Source of the DNA: Massilia sp. | Lineage (GTDB): Bacteria > Pseudomonadota > Gammaproteobacteria > Burkholderiales > Burkholderiaceae_D | Length of the DNA: 6,471 nucleotides | NCBI GenBank assembly: GCA_028291845.1 | Contig: JAQGNM010000002.1 | Span: 1 to 6,471 of the forward strand | Reading direction: 5' to 3' | Shown here: positions 1 through 5,960 of the stretch, one piece after another | How positions within the stretch are numbered: position 1 is the stretch's first letter | Layout of the letters: the number at the start of each line of letters is the position of its first letter | The notes under the pieces: model-generated | The model's database searches: none | What the model was told of the DNA's origin: nothing | What the model saw: the letters and a program-made list of their open reading frames with translations, nothing else | Translations under genes and position numbers: made by a program

Positions 1-136
1 CCGTCAGTCGTTCGCCGGTAATATAAGCTCCCTTGACGGGCGGCGGCGCGGTAAGGCGCGCAACGTGGTCTTTGGTCTGTTCGCTTACCGACGAGCATCT
101 GTCGCATTGGCGGTACTGAACGGTCTCAAAAATCAT
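1..136 (-). CDS. Partial N-terminus of an unrecognised protein (runs off left edge)
   Basis: An ATG at 136 opens a minus-strand frame that has no stop down to base 1, giving 45 visible residues. The protein begins MIFETVQYRQCDRCSSVSEQ and includes a CxxC pair at residues 11 and 14 and a PPP turn at 31-33. The composition is that of an ordinary soluble protein, and the CxxC could be half of a zinc-binding site; that is inference. The frame's GC-rich part ends at the ATG, and the DNA just upstream (137-207) turns strongly AT-rich, as expected at a gene start beside a divergent promoter region. No clear Shine-Dalgarno sequence precedes the ATG. An in-frame TTG at 163 is a less likely start. I do not recognise the family. 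With so few codons the call is provisional: an opposite-strand frame over the same bases is also open. Confidence 0.45.
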   Translation of the reverse strand, partial: MIFETVQYRQCDRCSSVSEQTKDHVARLTAPPPVKGAYITGERLT

Positions 137-207
137 GTCGATAAAATTTACACAGTGAAACAAGCTATTTCTTAAGCTATTGAAATCGTTAATAAAATAA
201 CGTTGGC
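137..207. promoter_or_regulatory. AT-rich divergent intergenic region with direct and inverted repeats
   Basis: This stretch lies between the putative minus-strand start at 136 and the plus-strand PEP-CTERM gene. It is much more AT-rich than its flanks. It contains AAGCTATT twice in the same orientation (162-169 and 174-181), with a 12-bp period, about one helical turn. It also holds an inverted repeat, CGTTA at 187-191 and TAACG at 198-202. A possible plus-strand -10 is TAAAAT (193-198), but its spaced -35 (TTCTTA, 169-174) is poor. TTTACA at 147-152 resembles a -35 without a convincing -10. The layout suggests shared control of two divergent genes by a DNA-binding protein; the regulator is unknown. 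Confidence 0.35.
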
Positions 208-282
208 ATGAATATTGCTAATAAGTCGAATTCGCTGCAGACCCGCTCGAAGCAGACAGCGCCTCCTCTTACACAAAATATT

Positions 283-879
283 ATGAAACTTCTCCAAGTC
301 ATCCGCACGCTGATCGCAGTCTGCTCGATCGCAGCCGCAACCCAAGCTGGTGCAGCGGCAATTTTGAACGTCGATAGCAACGGTGTCTTGACCGGCGCCT
401 CCGGCGTCACCATCAACGGTGCGCGCTACGATGTCACTTTCGCCGATGGATCGTGCAACACCTTGTTTAATGGATGCAGCCAGTCGGCCTTTGCCTTCAG
501 CCAGTCCACCGACGCACTGGCAGCCGCCCAGGCCTTGATGGAGCAGGTTTTGGTCGACGGACCTGACGGGAATTTCGATAGCGACCCAAGCAAAGTCTTC
601 GGCTGCTCCCAGTTCCTGTGCCAATCATTCATCCCGTTTGGCAAACAGTACGCGGACCGTTTCGAGGGCGCCCTGGTGAATAATTGGCAAGAATCATCGT
701 ACGATAATTACACAACGGCCTTCCAGCTTTCCGATACCGATTACACCGATAATACATTCATCAACTTTGCCTTGTTCCAGCTGGTCTCCGAAGAATCGGT
801 ACCCGAGCCCGGATCGCTTGCCTTGATGGGCTTGGCCCTGGCGGGACTCGCACTGGGCCGTCGTCGTCGCAAGGCGTAG
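283..879 (+). CDS. PEP-CTERM sorting domain protein, secreted exosortase substrate
   Basis: This gene encodes a 198-residue secreted protein of unknown specific function. An N-terminal signal peptide (about residues 1-26: basic start, hydrophobic core, Ala-rich cleavage region) is followed by a roughly 145-residue extracytoplasmic domain with four cysteines (58, 65, 108, 113) that could form disulfides. The C-terminus has the three-part PEP-CTERM signal: VPEP at 173-176, a hydrophobic helix at about 178-192, and RRRRK at 193-197. By family knowledge, such proteins are exported by Sec, then cleaved and sorted by a membrane exosortase, often in bacteria that make exopolysaccharide. No exosortase gene is in the window. 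The start at 283 is chosen because it puts the signal peptide at the N-terminus; an in-frame ATG at 208 would add 25 polar residues ahead of it. Neither start has a good Shine-Dalgarno sequence. The gene stands alone, convergent with the chemoreceptor gene. The sorting signal is certain; the role of the main domain is not known. Confidence 0.9.
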   Translation: MKLLQVIRTLIAVCSIAAATQAGAAAILNVDSNGVLTGASGVTINGARYDVTFADGSCNTLFNGCSQSAFAFSQSTDALAAAQALMEQVLVDGPDGNFDSDPSKVFGCSQFLCQSFIPFGKQYADRFEGALVNNWQESSYDNYTTAFQLSDTDYTDNTFINFALFQLVSEESVPEPGSLALMGLALAGLALGRRRRKA

Positions 880-956
880 TGGTAGTCTGCAAATGTTTGA
901 CAGGCAGCTCTAACGTGAATGACGTCAGGTCTACCAGCATTCGAACACACGCCGAA

Positions 957-985
957 CAGCAAATCGGGCGCTGCTGCGATTTCTG
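957..985. other. Stem-loop in the convergent gap between PEP-CTERM and chemoreceptor genes
   Basis: Bases 957-966 (CAG, a bulged C, AAATCG) can pair with 977-985 (CGATTTCTG), making nine base pairs with one bulge around a 10-base loop. It sits in the 172-bp gap between two convergent stop codons, where a bidirectional 3'-end structure would be expected. No U-run follows on either strand, so it is not a standard intrinsic terminator. I found nothing else clear in 880-1051. Confidence 0.3.
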
Positions 986-1051
986 CCGCTATTGACCAGT
1001 CCGTATGCGAATGTCGGCACTGACCCCGAGGTTTCCGTGACAAGCTCCGTG

Positions 1052-3055
1052 TCAGCGCGCCGCCAGCGCCAGATGCGTCTCGGCCCTGCGCGGCGGCGGC
1101 GCCGTCGCCCCTGCCGTTTTATCATCGACCAGCTTGAACACGCTCATCGCCCGCACCAGGCTGGCCGTTTGTTCTTGCAGGCTGGCCGAGGCCGCCGCCG
1201 TTTCCTCGACCAGTGCCGCATTCTGCTGCGTCATGTCGTCCATCTGTAAGACGGCCTGGTTCACCTGCTCGATGCCGGCGCCCTGTTCGGCGGAGGCCAC
1301 CGTGATGTCGGCCATGATGCCGGTGATACGTTGCACGCTCGACAGGATTTCGCCCATTGCCTTGTGCGCCTCCTCGGCGAGGCGATTGCCCGCCTCGACC
1401 TGGTCCACGCTGCTGGTGATGAGCGTCTTGATTTCCTTGGCGGCTGCAGCGGACCGGTGCGCCAGATTGCGCACTTCGCTTGCAACCACGGCGAAACCGC
1501 GTCCTTGCTCGCCGGCGCGCGCTGCTTCCACAGCGGCATTGAGCGCTAAAATATTGGTCTGGAAGGCAATGCCGTCGATCACTGCGATGATCTCGACAAT
1601 TTTGCGCGAGGCCTGGTCAATGCCGCCCATTGTGCCCACCACTTGCGACACCACGTCGCCGCCGCGGATGGCCAGCGCGGAGGCGCCGATCACCAACTCG
1701 TTTGCTTCTCGCGCATTGTCGGCATTCTGACGCACGGTGGAGGTAAGTTCCTCCATCGACGAGGCAGTTTCTTCCAGGTTCGACGCCTGCGTTTCCAGGC
1801 GAGCGGAGACATCCGCATTGCCACTGGCGATATCGCGGGTCGCCGCGCTGATCGAATCGATGCTGCCGCGCACGTCGCCGACGATGAAGCGCAGGCTGTC
1901 GTTCATCTCCTTGAGCGCACGCAGCATCAAGCCCACTTCATTGGGCGGACCGACCTCGAAATCGCCCACCAGGTTACCCGCGGCGACTCTTTGCGCTAAT
2001 GCAATTGCTTTGTCCAGCGGCTGCGTCACGGCGCGGGTCACCATGCTCACGAACCAGGCCGCCAGCGCCAGCACCATTGCCATCGATCCCAGCAATATCC
2101 ATCGGGTGTGTTGGAAGCTGCTGACCTTTGCGGCAATCATGCCGTCGATCTGCGTTCTGGCCAGCGCGTTGAAATCGAACAAGGCATCGATGGCGCGCGT
2201 CGCCTGGGCGAAGAATTCGGGCGAGGCATACGCGAGCTGCTCCGGCTTGACGATTTGCTCGCTTGCCAGGACCGTCAATTTGTTGGCCGCCTCGGCCGCC
2301 GCCGCCATCGCTGCGCCCAACTTGCCAGCGATCTCAGGATTATCGGCCGCCGCCTTGTCGAAGGCGCTGCGCATCTGCCCCAGCCGGTCATTGACCCGCG
2401 CCGCCAGCGCCGACACACCGAGCCGCTCATCAGGGGTGGCAGCCTTGGCCGACAACAAGCCCGAACCCTTGGCGCGCAGCTTGCCCATTTCCTCGGTCAG
2501 ATAAGGCAGCTGATAAAAAGACGACTGGATCAGCTCATAGATATCACGGTCCGCCTCAAGGCTGAGGCCATAGTGGTCGCCAACCGTTTCCGTCAAGTAC
2601 AGCAATTTACCGAGCAGGACCGTGTGGCTGGCAAAACTTTGCGGCGCCGTCAAACTATTCGACGCCACCACTGGCGCCAGCGCCATCCAACCCTGTTTGA
2701 TCTCCGTCCACTCGCGGGCCACCGCCGGCGCTGCCATCCTGGCCACCACCGTATCGACCGCCTGCACCGCCTGTTCGACCTCGCGCTGAACGCCGGCGCG
2801 CTTATCCTGCGCCGATGCCGTGCCATTTAGCACCATCGACGACAGCCCCCGATGCTGCTGCATCAAGCGCACCATCTGCAGCACCGACGACGCGGCAGGC
2901 ATGCCCGCCTGATCCTGGGCGTAGCCCGCCAGGGTCTTGTTCGATTCACGCACATACAAGTAGGAAGGAACGCTGGCCAGTCCGACGCCGATAAGGCTGA
3001 GGATCAGGAAAAGCTGCCACAGGCGCAGGTGTGCAAGGCGGAATTTTGATTTCAA
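1052..3055 (-). CDS. Methyl-accepting chemotaxis protein (transmembrane chemoreceptor)
   Basis: This 667-residue inner-membrane receptor should signal through CheW/CheA to control flagellar or twitching motility. Order of parts: TM1 at about 13-35; a periplasmic helical sensor of about 280 residues; TM2 at about 319-341; HAMP at about 342-394; cytoplasmic coiled-coil signalling domain at about 400-640. The signalling tip is canonical (IDGIAFQTNILALNAAVEAA within 493-513, then RAGEQGRGFAVVASEVRNLA). Candidate methylation segments are 421-445 (NLEETASSMEEL) and 596-622 (QNAALVEETAAA). The sensor contains QQHRGLSSMVLNG (66-78), an RGLS element like that seen in NIT-type and related sensors; the ligand cannot be predicted. 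The C-terminus (HLALAAR) lacks the NWETF-type CheR/CheB tether. The start is TTG: an in-frame TGA lies four codons upstream, no in-frame ATG or GTG precedes TM1, and a weak GAAAG sits six bases before it. An out-of-frame ATG occurs at 3068. The gene appears to be a single transcription unit, with no che or fli genes nearby. Confidence 0.95.
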   Translation of the reverse strand: MKSKFRLAHLRLWQLFLILSLIGVGLASVPSYLYVRESNKTLAGYAQDQAGMPAASSVLQMVRLMQQHRGLSSMVLNGTASAQDKRAGVQREVEQAVQAVDTVVARMAAPAVAREWTEIKQGWMALAPVVASNSLTAPQSFASHTVLLGKLLYLTETVGDHYGLSLEADRDIYELIQSSFYQLPYLTEEMGKLRAKGSGLLSAKAATPDERLGVSALAARVNDRLGQMRSAFDKAAADNPEIAGKLGAAMAAAAEAANKLTVLASEQIVKPEQLAYASPEFFAQATRAIDALFDFNALARTQIDGMIAAKVSSFQHTRWILLGSMAMVLALAAWFVSMVTRAVTQPLDKAIALAQRVAAGNLVGDFEVGPPNEVGLMLRALKEMNDSLRFIVGDVRGSIDSISAATRDIASGNADVSARLETQASNLEETASSMEELTSTVRQNADNAREANELVIGASALAIRGGDVVSQVVGTMGGIDQASRKIVEIIAVIDGIAFQTNILALNAAVEAARAGEQGRGFAVVASEVRNLAHRSAAAAKEIKTLITSSVDQVEAGNRLAEEAHKAMGEILSSVQRITGIMADITVASAEQGAGIEQVNQAVLQMDDMTQQNAALVEETAAASASLQEQTASLVRAMSVFKLVDDKTAGATAPPPRRAETHLALAAR

Positions 3056-3110
3056 AGCAGGCTTTCATGGTTAAGCGATCCCCGACAACCATTTGTCATA
3101 AATCTGCTTA

Positions 3111-3139
3111 ATAATACCAATCAAAAAGATGCCTGTTGA
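3111..3139 (-). promoter_or_regulatory. Candidate sigma70 promoter for the chemoreceptor gene
   Basis: On the minus strand, TATTAT (3111-3116, five of six matches to the -10 consensus) lies 17 bp downstream of TCAACA (3134-3139, four of six matches to the -35). Transcription would begin near 3104, leaving about 50 bases of leader before the TTG start. It sits between the candidate terminator at 3171-3192 and the gene, where a promoter is needed. I see no convincing sigma28 or sigma54 promoter here. The -35 is weak, so this is a candidate only. Confidence 0.35.
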
Positions 3140-3170
3140 CAACTACGTTGGACATGAACAAGGGTGGTGC

Positions 3171-3192
3171 AAAAATGTCGGAATACCGACAC
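3171..3192 (-). terminator. Candidate intrinsic terminator downstream of tRNA-Arg
   Basis: Read on the minus strand, TGTCGG-TATT-CCGACA forms a 6-bp stem with a 4-base loop, followed directly by five T (3171-3175). It lies about 150 bases past the tRNA-Arg 3' end and before the chemoreceptor promoter, so it would end tRNA transcripts. A second small hairpin, CGCACC/GGTGCG (3195-3200 with 3206-3211), stands just upstream on the same transcript. The stem is short, so the strength is uncertain. I see no better terminator closer to tRNA-Arg. Confidence 0.5.
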
Positions 3193-3343
3193 AGCGCACC
3201 GAATTGGTGCGATTTTCATTGCCCAGCAGGTCGGATTACGAAAATAAAATTGGATAATATGATCGCATCCCGCAATGCCAGGCGCTTCGTCCTCATATTG
3301 GCGAAATTCAAAATCGAAAAGACAGGTAACTCTTTAATTTGAC

Positions 3344-3420
<77 letters not shown>

Positions 3421-3426
3421 TCTGTG

Positions 3427-3440
3427 AACTGCTAAAGAAC
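3427..3440 (-). promoter_or_regulatory. boxA-like element just upstream of tRNA-Arg
   Basis: The minus strand reads GTTCTTTAGCAGTT ending six bases before the mature tRNA-Arg 5' end. It resembles the boxA antitermination element of bacterial rRNA leaders (core CTTTAACA; here CTTTAGCA). By known biology, boxA recruits NusB/NusE to keep polymerase moving on stable RNA. The sequence match is visible; the function is inferred, and in an AT-rich 40-base spacer it may be chance. Confidence 0.3.
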
Positions 3441-3460
3441 GACGACCGAACAGTCGCCGG

Positions 3461-3496
3461 AAAGGAAAACGGGCTGTCACTTGCATGACAGCCCGT
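3461..3496 (-). terminator. Strong intrinsic terminator after tRNA-Pro, before tRNA-Arg
   Basis: A perfect 11-bp inverted repeat (3469-3479 ACGGGCTGTCA; 3486-3496 TGACAGCCCGT) encloses a 6-base loop. On the minus strand it is followed by TTTTCCTTTCC (3468-3458), a U-rich tail. AAGG at 3462-3465 could extend the stem by pairing with CCTT at 3497-3500 across a short bulge. It begins 8-12 bases after the tRNA-Pro CCA end and should terminate tRNA-Pro transcripts together with any read-through from glmM. On the plus strand no T-run follows, so it acts in one direction. Confidence 0.85.
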
Positions 3497-3507
3497 CCTT
3501 GAAACTT

Positions 3508-3584
3508 TGGTCGGAGTACAAGGATTCGAACCTTGGACCCCCTGGTCCCAAACCAGGTGCGCTACCGGACTGCGCCACACTCCG
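3508..3584 (-). tRNA. tRNA-Pro, anticodon UGG
   Basis: This is a complete 77-base tRNA with encoded CCA (3508-3510). The acceptor is CGGAGTG/TACTCCG, including a terminal G-U pair. The anticodon stem CCTGG/CCAGG carries loop TTTGGGA, giving UGG, which reads CCA and, by wobble, other Pro codons. The T arm is CAAGG/CCTTG with loop TTCGAAT. C1-G72 with A73 is the bacterial tRNA-Pro signature recognised by prolyl-tRNA synthetase. It lies 62 bp downstream of glmM with a strong promoter immediately before it and a strong terminator after it. Confidence 0.98.
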
Positions 3585-3592
3585 AAAACAAT

Positions 3593-3621
3593 ATTATAGC
3601 GGGCGCGATCGCCGTCGTCAA
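3593..3621 (-). promoter_or_regulatory. Strong sigma70 promoter for tRNA-Pro
   Basis: On the minus strand, TTGACG (3616-3621, five of six -35 matches) is followed by exactly 17 bp and a perfect TATAAT (3593-3598). The expected start near 3586 is only one to three bases from the mature tRNA-Pro 5' end at 3584, so the 5' leader trimmed by RNase P would be very short. The promoter sits inside the 62-bp gap behind glmM. The spacer includes the palindrome GGCGATCGCGCC. Confidence 0.85.
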
Positions 3622-3646
3622 TGCGACGACTGCAGCCGCGCATCTA

Positions 3647-4996
3647 TTATGCGGCGACCGCTGTCGGCAGGTGGTCGGCGATGCGGCGGGCGCAGGCTTG
3701 GGCCTGGGCCTTGTCCTTCGCTTCGACCATCACGCGGATCAAGGGCTCGGTGCCGGACGCACGGATCAGCACGCGGCCGCTGGCGCCGAGTTCCTGCTCG
3801 ACGGCGTCTTTTTCGGCGATCATTTCGGCATTTTTCGTCCAGTCGAAACCGGCGGGGACTTTGACGTTGATCAGGGTTTGCGGGAACAGCACCAGGTCGG
3901 CGCAGCAGTCGGCCAGCGATTTACCGCAGCGTTTCAAGGCCGACAACACCTGCAGGGCCGAGACGATGCCGTCGCCGGTGCTGTGCTTGTCGAGCGCCAG
4001 CAGGTGGCCGGAGCCTTCGCCGCCAAACAGCCAGCCCTTCTCTTTCATCACTTCCAGCACGTAGCGGTCGCCCACTTTTGCGCGCGCGAAACCGACGCCC
4101 ATCTCCTTGAATTTCACTTCCAGCGCCATGTTGGTCATCAATGTGCCGACGGCGCCGGCCACCGGGCCCATGGCCAGGCGGTCGAGCACCATCACATATA
4201 ACAGCTCGTCGCCGTTGTAGATGCGGCCGTTGGCGTCGCACATGATCAGGCGGTCGGCGTCGCCGTCGAGGGCGATGCCCAGATCGGCCTTGTGCTCGAT
4301 CACGGCGGCCGCCAGCGCGGCTGGCGCGGTGGCGCCGAAGCCGGCGTTGATATTAAAACCGTCCGGGGAGGCACCGATCGAGATGACTTCGGCGCCCAGC
4401 TCGTGGAATACCGGCGGGGCGATGTGGTATGCCGCGCCGTGGGCGCTGTCGACGACGATTTTCATGCCGTGCAGATCGAGCTCGTTCGGGAAGGTGCCTT
4501 TGCAAAATTCGATGTAGCGGCCCTGGGCGTCGAACAGGCGCTTGGCGCGGCCCAGTTGCTGCGGGGCGACGCATTCCATCGGCAGGTCGATGGCCGCTTC
4601 GATTTCCGATTCGACATCGTCCGGCAGCTTGGTGCCCTGATCGGAGAAGAATTTGATACCGTTGTCCTGGAACGGATTATGCGAGGCGGAAATGACCACG
4701 CCGGCCGACAGGCGCAGCGCGCGGGTCAGGTAGGCGATGGCCGGGGTCGGCATCGGGCCGGCCAGCATGACGTCGACGCCGGCGGCGGCGAAGCCGGATT
4801 CCAGCGCCGCTTCGAGCATGTAGCCGGAGATGCGGGTGTCCTTGCCGATCAGGACCGTGGGACGGCCGCCCGCCGGGCGGCTCTTGGCCAGCACCTTGCC
4901 GGCGGCGTAGCCCAGGCGCATGACGAAGTCGGGGGTGATCGGGGCAACGCCTACCAGGCCGCGCACACCATCGGTACCAAAATATTTACGTCCCAT
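3647..4996 (-). CDS. glmM: Phosphoglucosamine mutase
   Basis: GlmM interconverts glucosamine-6-phosphate and glucosamine-1-phosphate in the cytoplasm, feeding UDP-GlcNAc synthesis for peptidoglycan and lipopolysaccharide. The 449-residue length fits the family. All hallmark motifs are present: N-terminal MGRKYFGTDGVRG; the phosphoserine loop GVVISASHNP (99-108) with catalytic Ser105; the Mg-binding loop DGDADR (244-249); the sugar-recognition loop GGEGSGH (325-331); and the phosphate-binding RASGTEPLIRVM (412-423). The SASHNP loop and this N-terminus favour glucosamine over other hexose phosphates. The ATG at 4996 lies 15 bp after the folP stop, behind a purine-rich AAGAGAAGAGAAC that serves as a weak ribosome-binding site; the two genes are almost certainly co-transcribed. 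No intrinsic terminator separates glmM from the tRNA-Pro promoter region, so messages probably extend through tRNA-Pro. The protein appears intact. Confidence 0.98.
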   Translation of the reverse strand: MGRKYFGTDGVRGLVGVAPITPDFVMRLGYAAGKVLAKSRPAGGRPTVLIGKDTRISGYMLEAALESGFAAAGVDVMLAGPMPTPAIAYLTRALRLSAGVVISASHNPFQDNGIKFFSDQGTKLPDDVESEIEAAIDLPMECVAPQQLGRAKRLFDAQGRYIEFCKGTFPNELDLHGMKIVVDSAHGAAYHIAPPVFHELGAEVISIGASPDGFNINAGFGATAPAALAAAVIEHKADLGIALDGDADRLIMCDANGRIYNGDELLYVMVLDRLAMGPVAGAVGTLMTNMALEVKFKEMGVGFARAKVGDRYVLEVMKEKGWLFGGEGSGHLLALDKHSTGDGIVSALQVLSALKRCGKSLADCCADLVLFPQTLINVKVPAGFDWTKNAEMIAEKDAVEQELGASGRVLIRASGTEPLIRVMVEAKDKAQAQACARRIADHLPTAVAA

Positions 4997-5011
4997 ATTG
5001 TTCTCTTCTCT

Positions 5012-5875
5012 TTAAAAATTCAGGGGGCCGGCCTGATGCCAGACTTTCAAAGCATCCACCGTCTCAGCCACATCATGCACGCGTACCAGGCTGGCACCCT
5101 GCGCCACCGCAGCCAATGCGCCAGCCAGACTGCCGGCCAGGCGCTGCTCGACGGGGCGGCCGGTGATGGCGCCAATGGTCGACTTGCGCGACAGGCCCGC
5201 CAGCACCGGCAAGCCCAGCTCGCGCTCGATGCGGCCAATATTCTGTAACAAGGCAATATTATGCGCTACCGTTTTGCCGAATCCAAAGCCCGGATCGATA
5301 CACAGCCTGTTACGGGCAATCCCGGCAGCGCTCAAGGCGGCGATTCGTTCGGCAAGAAAGGCGATCACCTCGGCGACCACGTCGACATAGTGCGCTTCGC
5401 GCTGCATGGTGGCCGGGGTTGCCACCATGTGCATGACGCACAGGCCGCAATCGCTGTCGCGCACCGCCTCGATGGCGCCGGGTGCGCGGAAAGCGTTGAC
5501 GTCGTTGATCATGTCGGCGCCGGCGATCACCGCTTCGCGCATCACCTCGGGTTTCAAGGTGTCCACCGACAAGGCCTTGCCGAGGCCGCGCAAGGCGTAC
5601 AGGGCCGGCATCACGCGGCGCAGCTCTTCCTCGACGGAAACGGGAGCGGATCCCGGGCGGGTCGATTCGCCACCGATGTCGATCATGTCGGCGCCGTCCG
5701 CCGCCATTTCCTCGGCACGCGAAATGGCGAATTCCAGCGCCTGAAAGCGGCCGCCGTCGGAGAATGAATCGGGGGTGACGTTGAGGATGCCCATCACCAG
5801 CGTGGATGGGGTGGCCGCGGTGCTCGACTTGCCTAAGGAATAGCCGAAGCGGCCGCATTGCAGAAAGTGTTGCAT
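5012..5875 (-). CDS. folP: Dihydropteroate synthase
   Basis: FolP condenses p-aminobenzoate with 6-hydroxymethyl-dihydropterin diphosphate to make dihydropteroate in cytoplasmic folate synthesis, and is the target of sulfonamides. The 287-residue TIM barrel is full length. Visible family motifs: MGILNVTPDSFSDGG (28-42), the diphosphate-binding loop; DIGGESTRPG (66-75); SVDT (103-106); NDV (124-126); DPGFGFGK (194-201), pterin binding; GLSRKSTIG (227-235) with the catalytic-site Lys/Ser; RVHDV (265-269). The segment usually written HMQG is HMVA here (149-152), a mild departure. The ATG at 5875 is the natural start: MQHFLQCGRF resembles the usual N-terminus. No Shine-Dalgarno sequence is visible; upstream is TAATTCCTAGAATAATTCCT. 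folP heads the folP-glmM pair, separated from ftsH by a terminator, so it probably has its own start site. Confidence 0.97.
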   Translation of the reverse strand: MQHFLQCGRFGYSLGKSSTAATPSTLVMGILNVTPDSFSDGGRFQALEFAISRAEEMAADGADMIDIGGESTRPGSAPVSVEEELRRVMPALYALRGLGKALSVDTLKPEVMREAVIAGADMINDVNAFRAPGAIEAVRDSDCGLCVMHMVATPATMQREAHYVDVVAEVIAFLAERIAALSAAGIARNRLCIDPGFGFGKTVAHNIALLQNIGRIERELGLPVLAGLSRKSTIGAITGRPVEQRLAGSLAGALAAVAQGASLVRVHDVAETVDALKVWHQAGPLNF

Positions 5876-5880
5876 CAGGA

Positions 5881-5910
5881 ATTATTCTAGGAATTAAAGC
5901 TCGCAGGCAA
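5881..5910 (-). promoter_or_regulatory. Weak candidate promoter for folP-glmM
   Basis: On the minus strand TTGCCT (5905-5910) is followed by AT-rich sequence holding TAGAAT (5884-5889, 15-bp spacing) and AATAAT (5881-5886, 18-bp spacing). Either -10 would place the start within a few bases of the folP ATG, giving a nearly leaderless message, which fits the missing ribosome-binding site. AGGAATTA on the plus strand occurs twice (5877-5884, 5889-5896). The spacing is not ideal, and a promoter inside ftsH is possible. Confidence 0.25.
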
Positions 5911-5912
5911 CG

Positions 5913-5939
5913 AAAAAAAGGCACCCAAAGGATGCCTTT
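5913..5939 (-). terminator. Intrinsic terminator after ftsH
   Basis: On the minus strand a hairpin forms between AAAGGCA (5939-5933) and TGCCTTT (5923-5917), extended by two G-C pairs (5930-5931 with 5925-5926) beyond one mismatch. A run of seven T (5919-5913), three of them in the stem base, follows. It begins 21 bases after the ftsH stop codon and is a good Rho-independent terminator. It partly insulates folP-glmM from ftsH, although these genes are commonly adjacent. Confidence 0.8.
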
Positions 5940-5960
5940 CGTATGTGCCGCGCTAGACGA

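Noticed and set aside
2..175. Plus-strand open frame of 58 codons at the left edge ending at TAA 173-175
   Set aside because: It is Arg-rich, matches nothing I recognise, and runs through the AT-rich intergenic segment. The opposite-strand frame in the same register has an ATG at the composition boundary and a more natural composition.
1038..1054. TGACA/TGTCA inverted repeat at the chemoreceptor stop codon as a terminator
   Set aside because: Only five base pairs with a 7-base loop and no U-run on either strand.
1737..2830. Long plus-strand open frames opposite the chemoreceptor gene
   Set aside because: They are antisense shadows of a GC-rich, Ala-rich coding sequence with recognisable domains over its full length.
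3060..3110. Flagellar sigma28-type promoter for the chemoreceptor
   Set aside because: GTCGGGGAT near 3080 faintly resembles the sigma28 -10 (GCCGATAA), but no matching TAAAG-type -35 lies at the right distance.
3136..3342. Possible 55-68 residue plus-strand protein between the chemoreceptor and tRNA-Arg
   Set aside because: No conserved-looking features. The start is uncertain (TTG 3136, ATG 3154 or 3175), it runs through terminator hairpins of the other strand, and it stops two bases before the tRNA 3' end. Chance is likely.
4292..5248. 318-codon plus-strand open frame opposite glmM and folP
   Set aside because: It is antisense to two intact, motif-complete housekeeping genes and crosses their boundary. 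The His/Gly/Arg-rich composition is typical of shadow frames.
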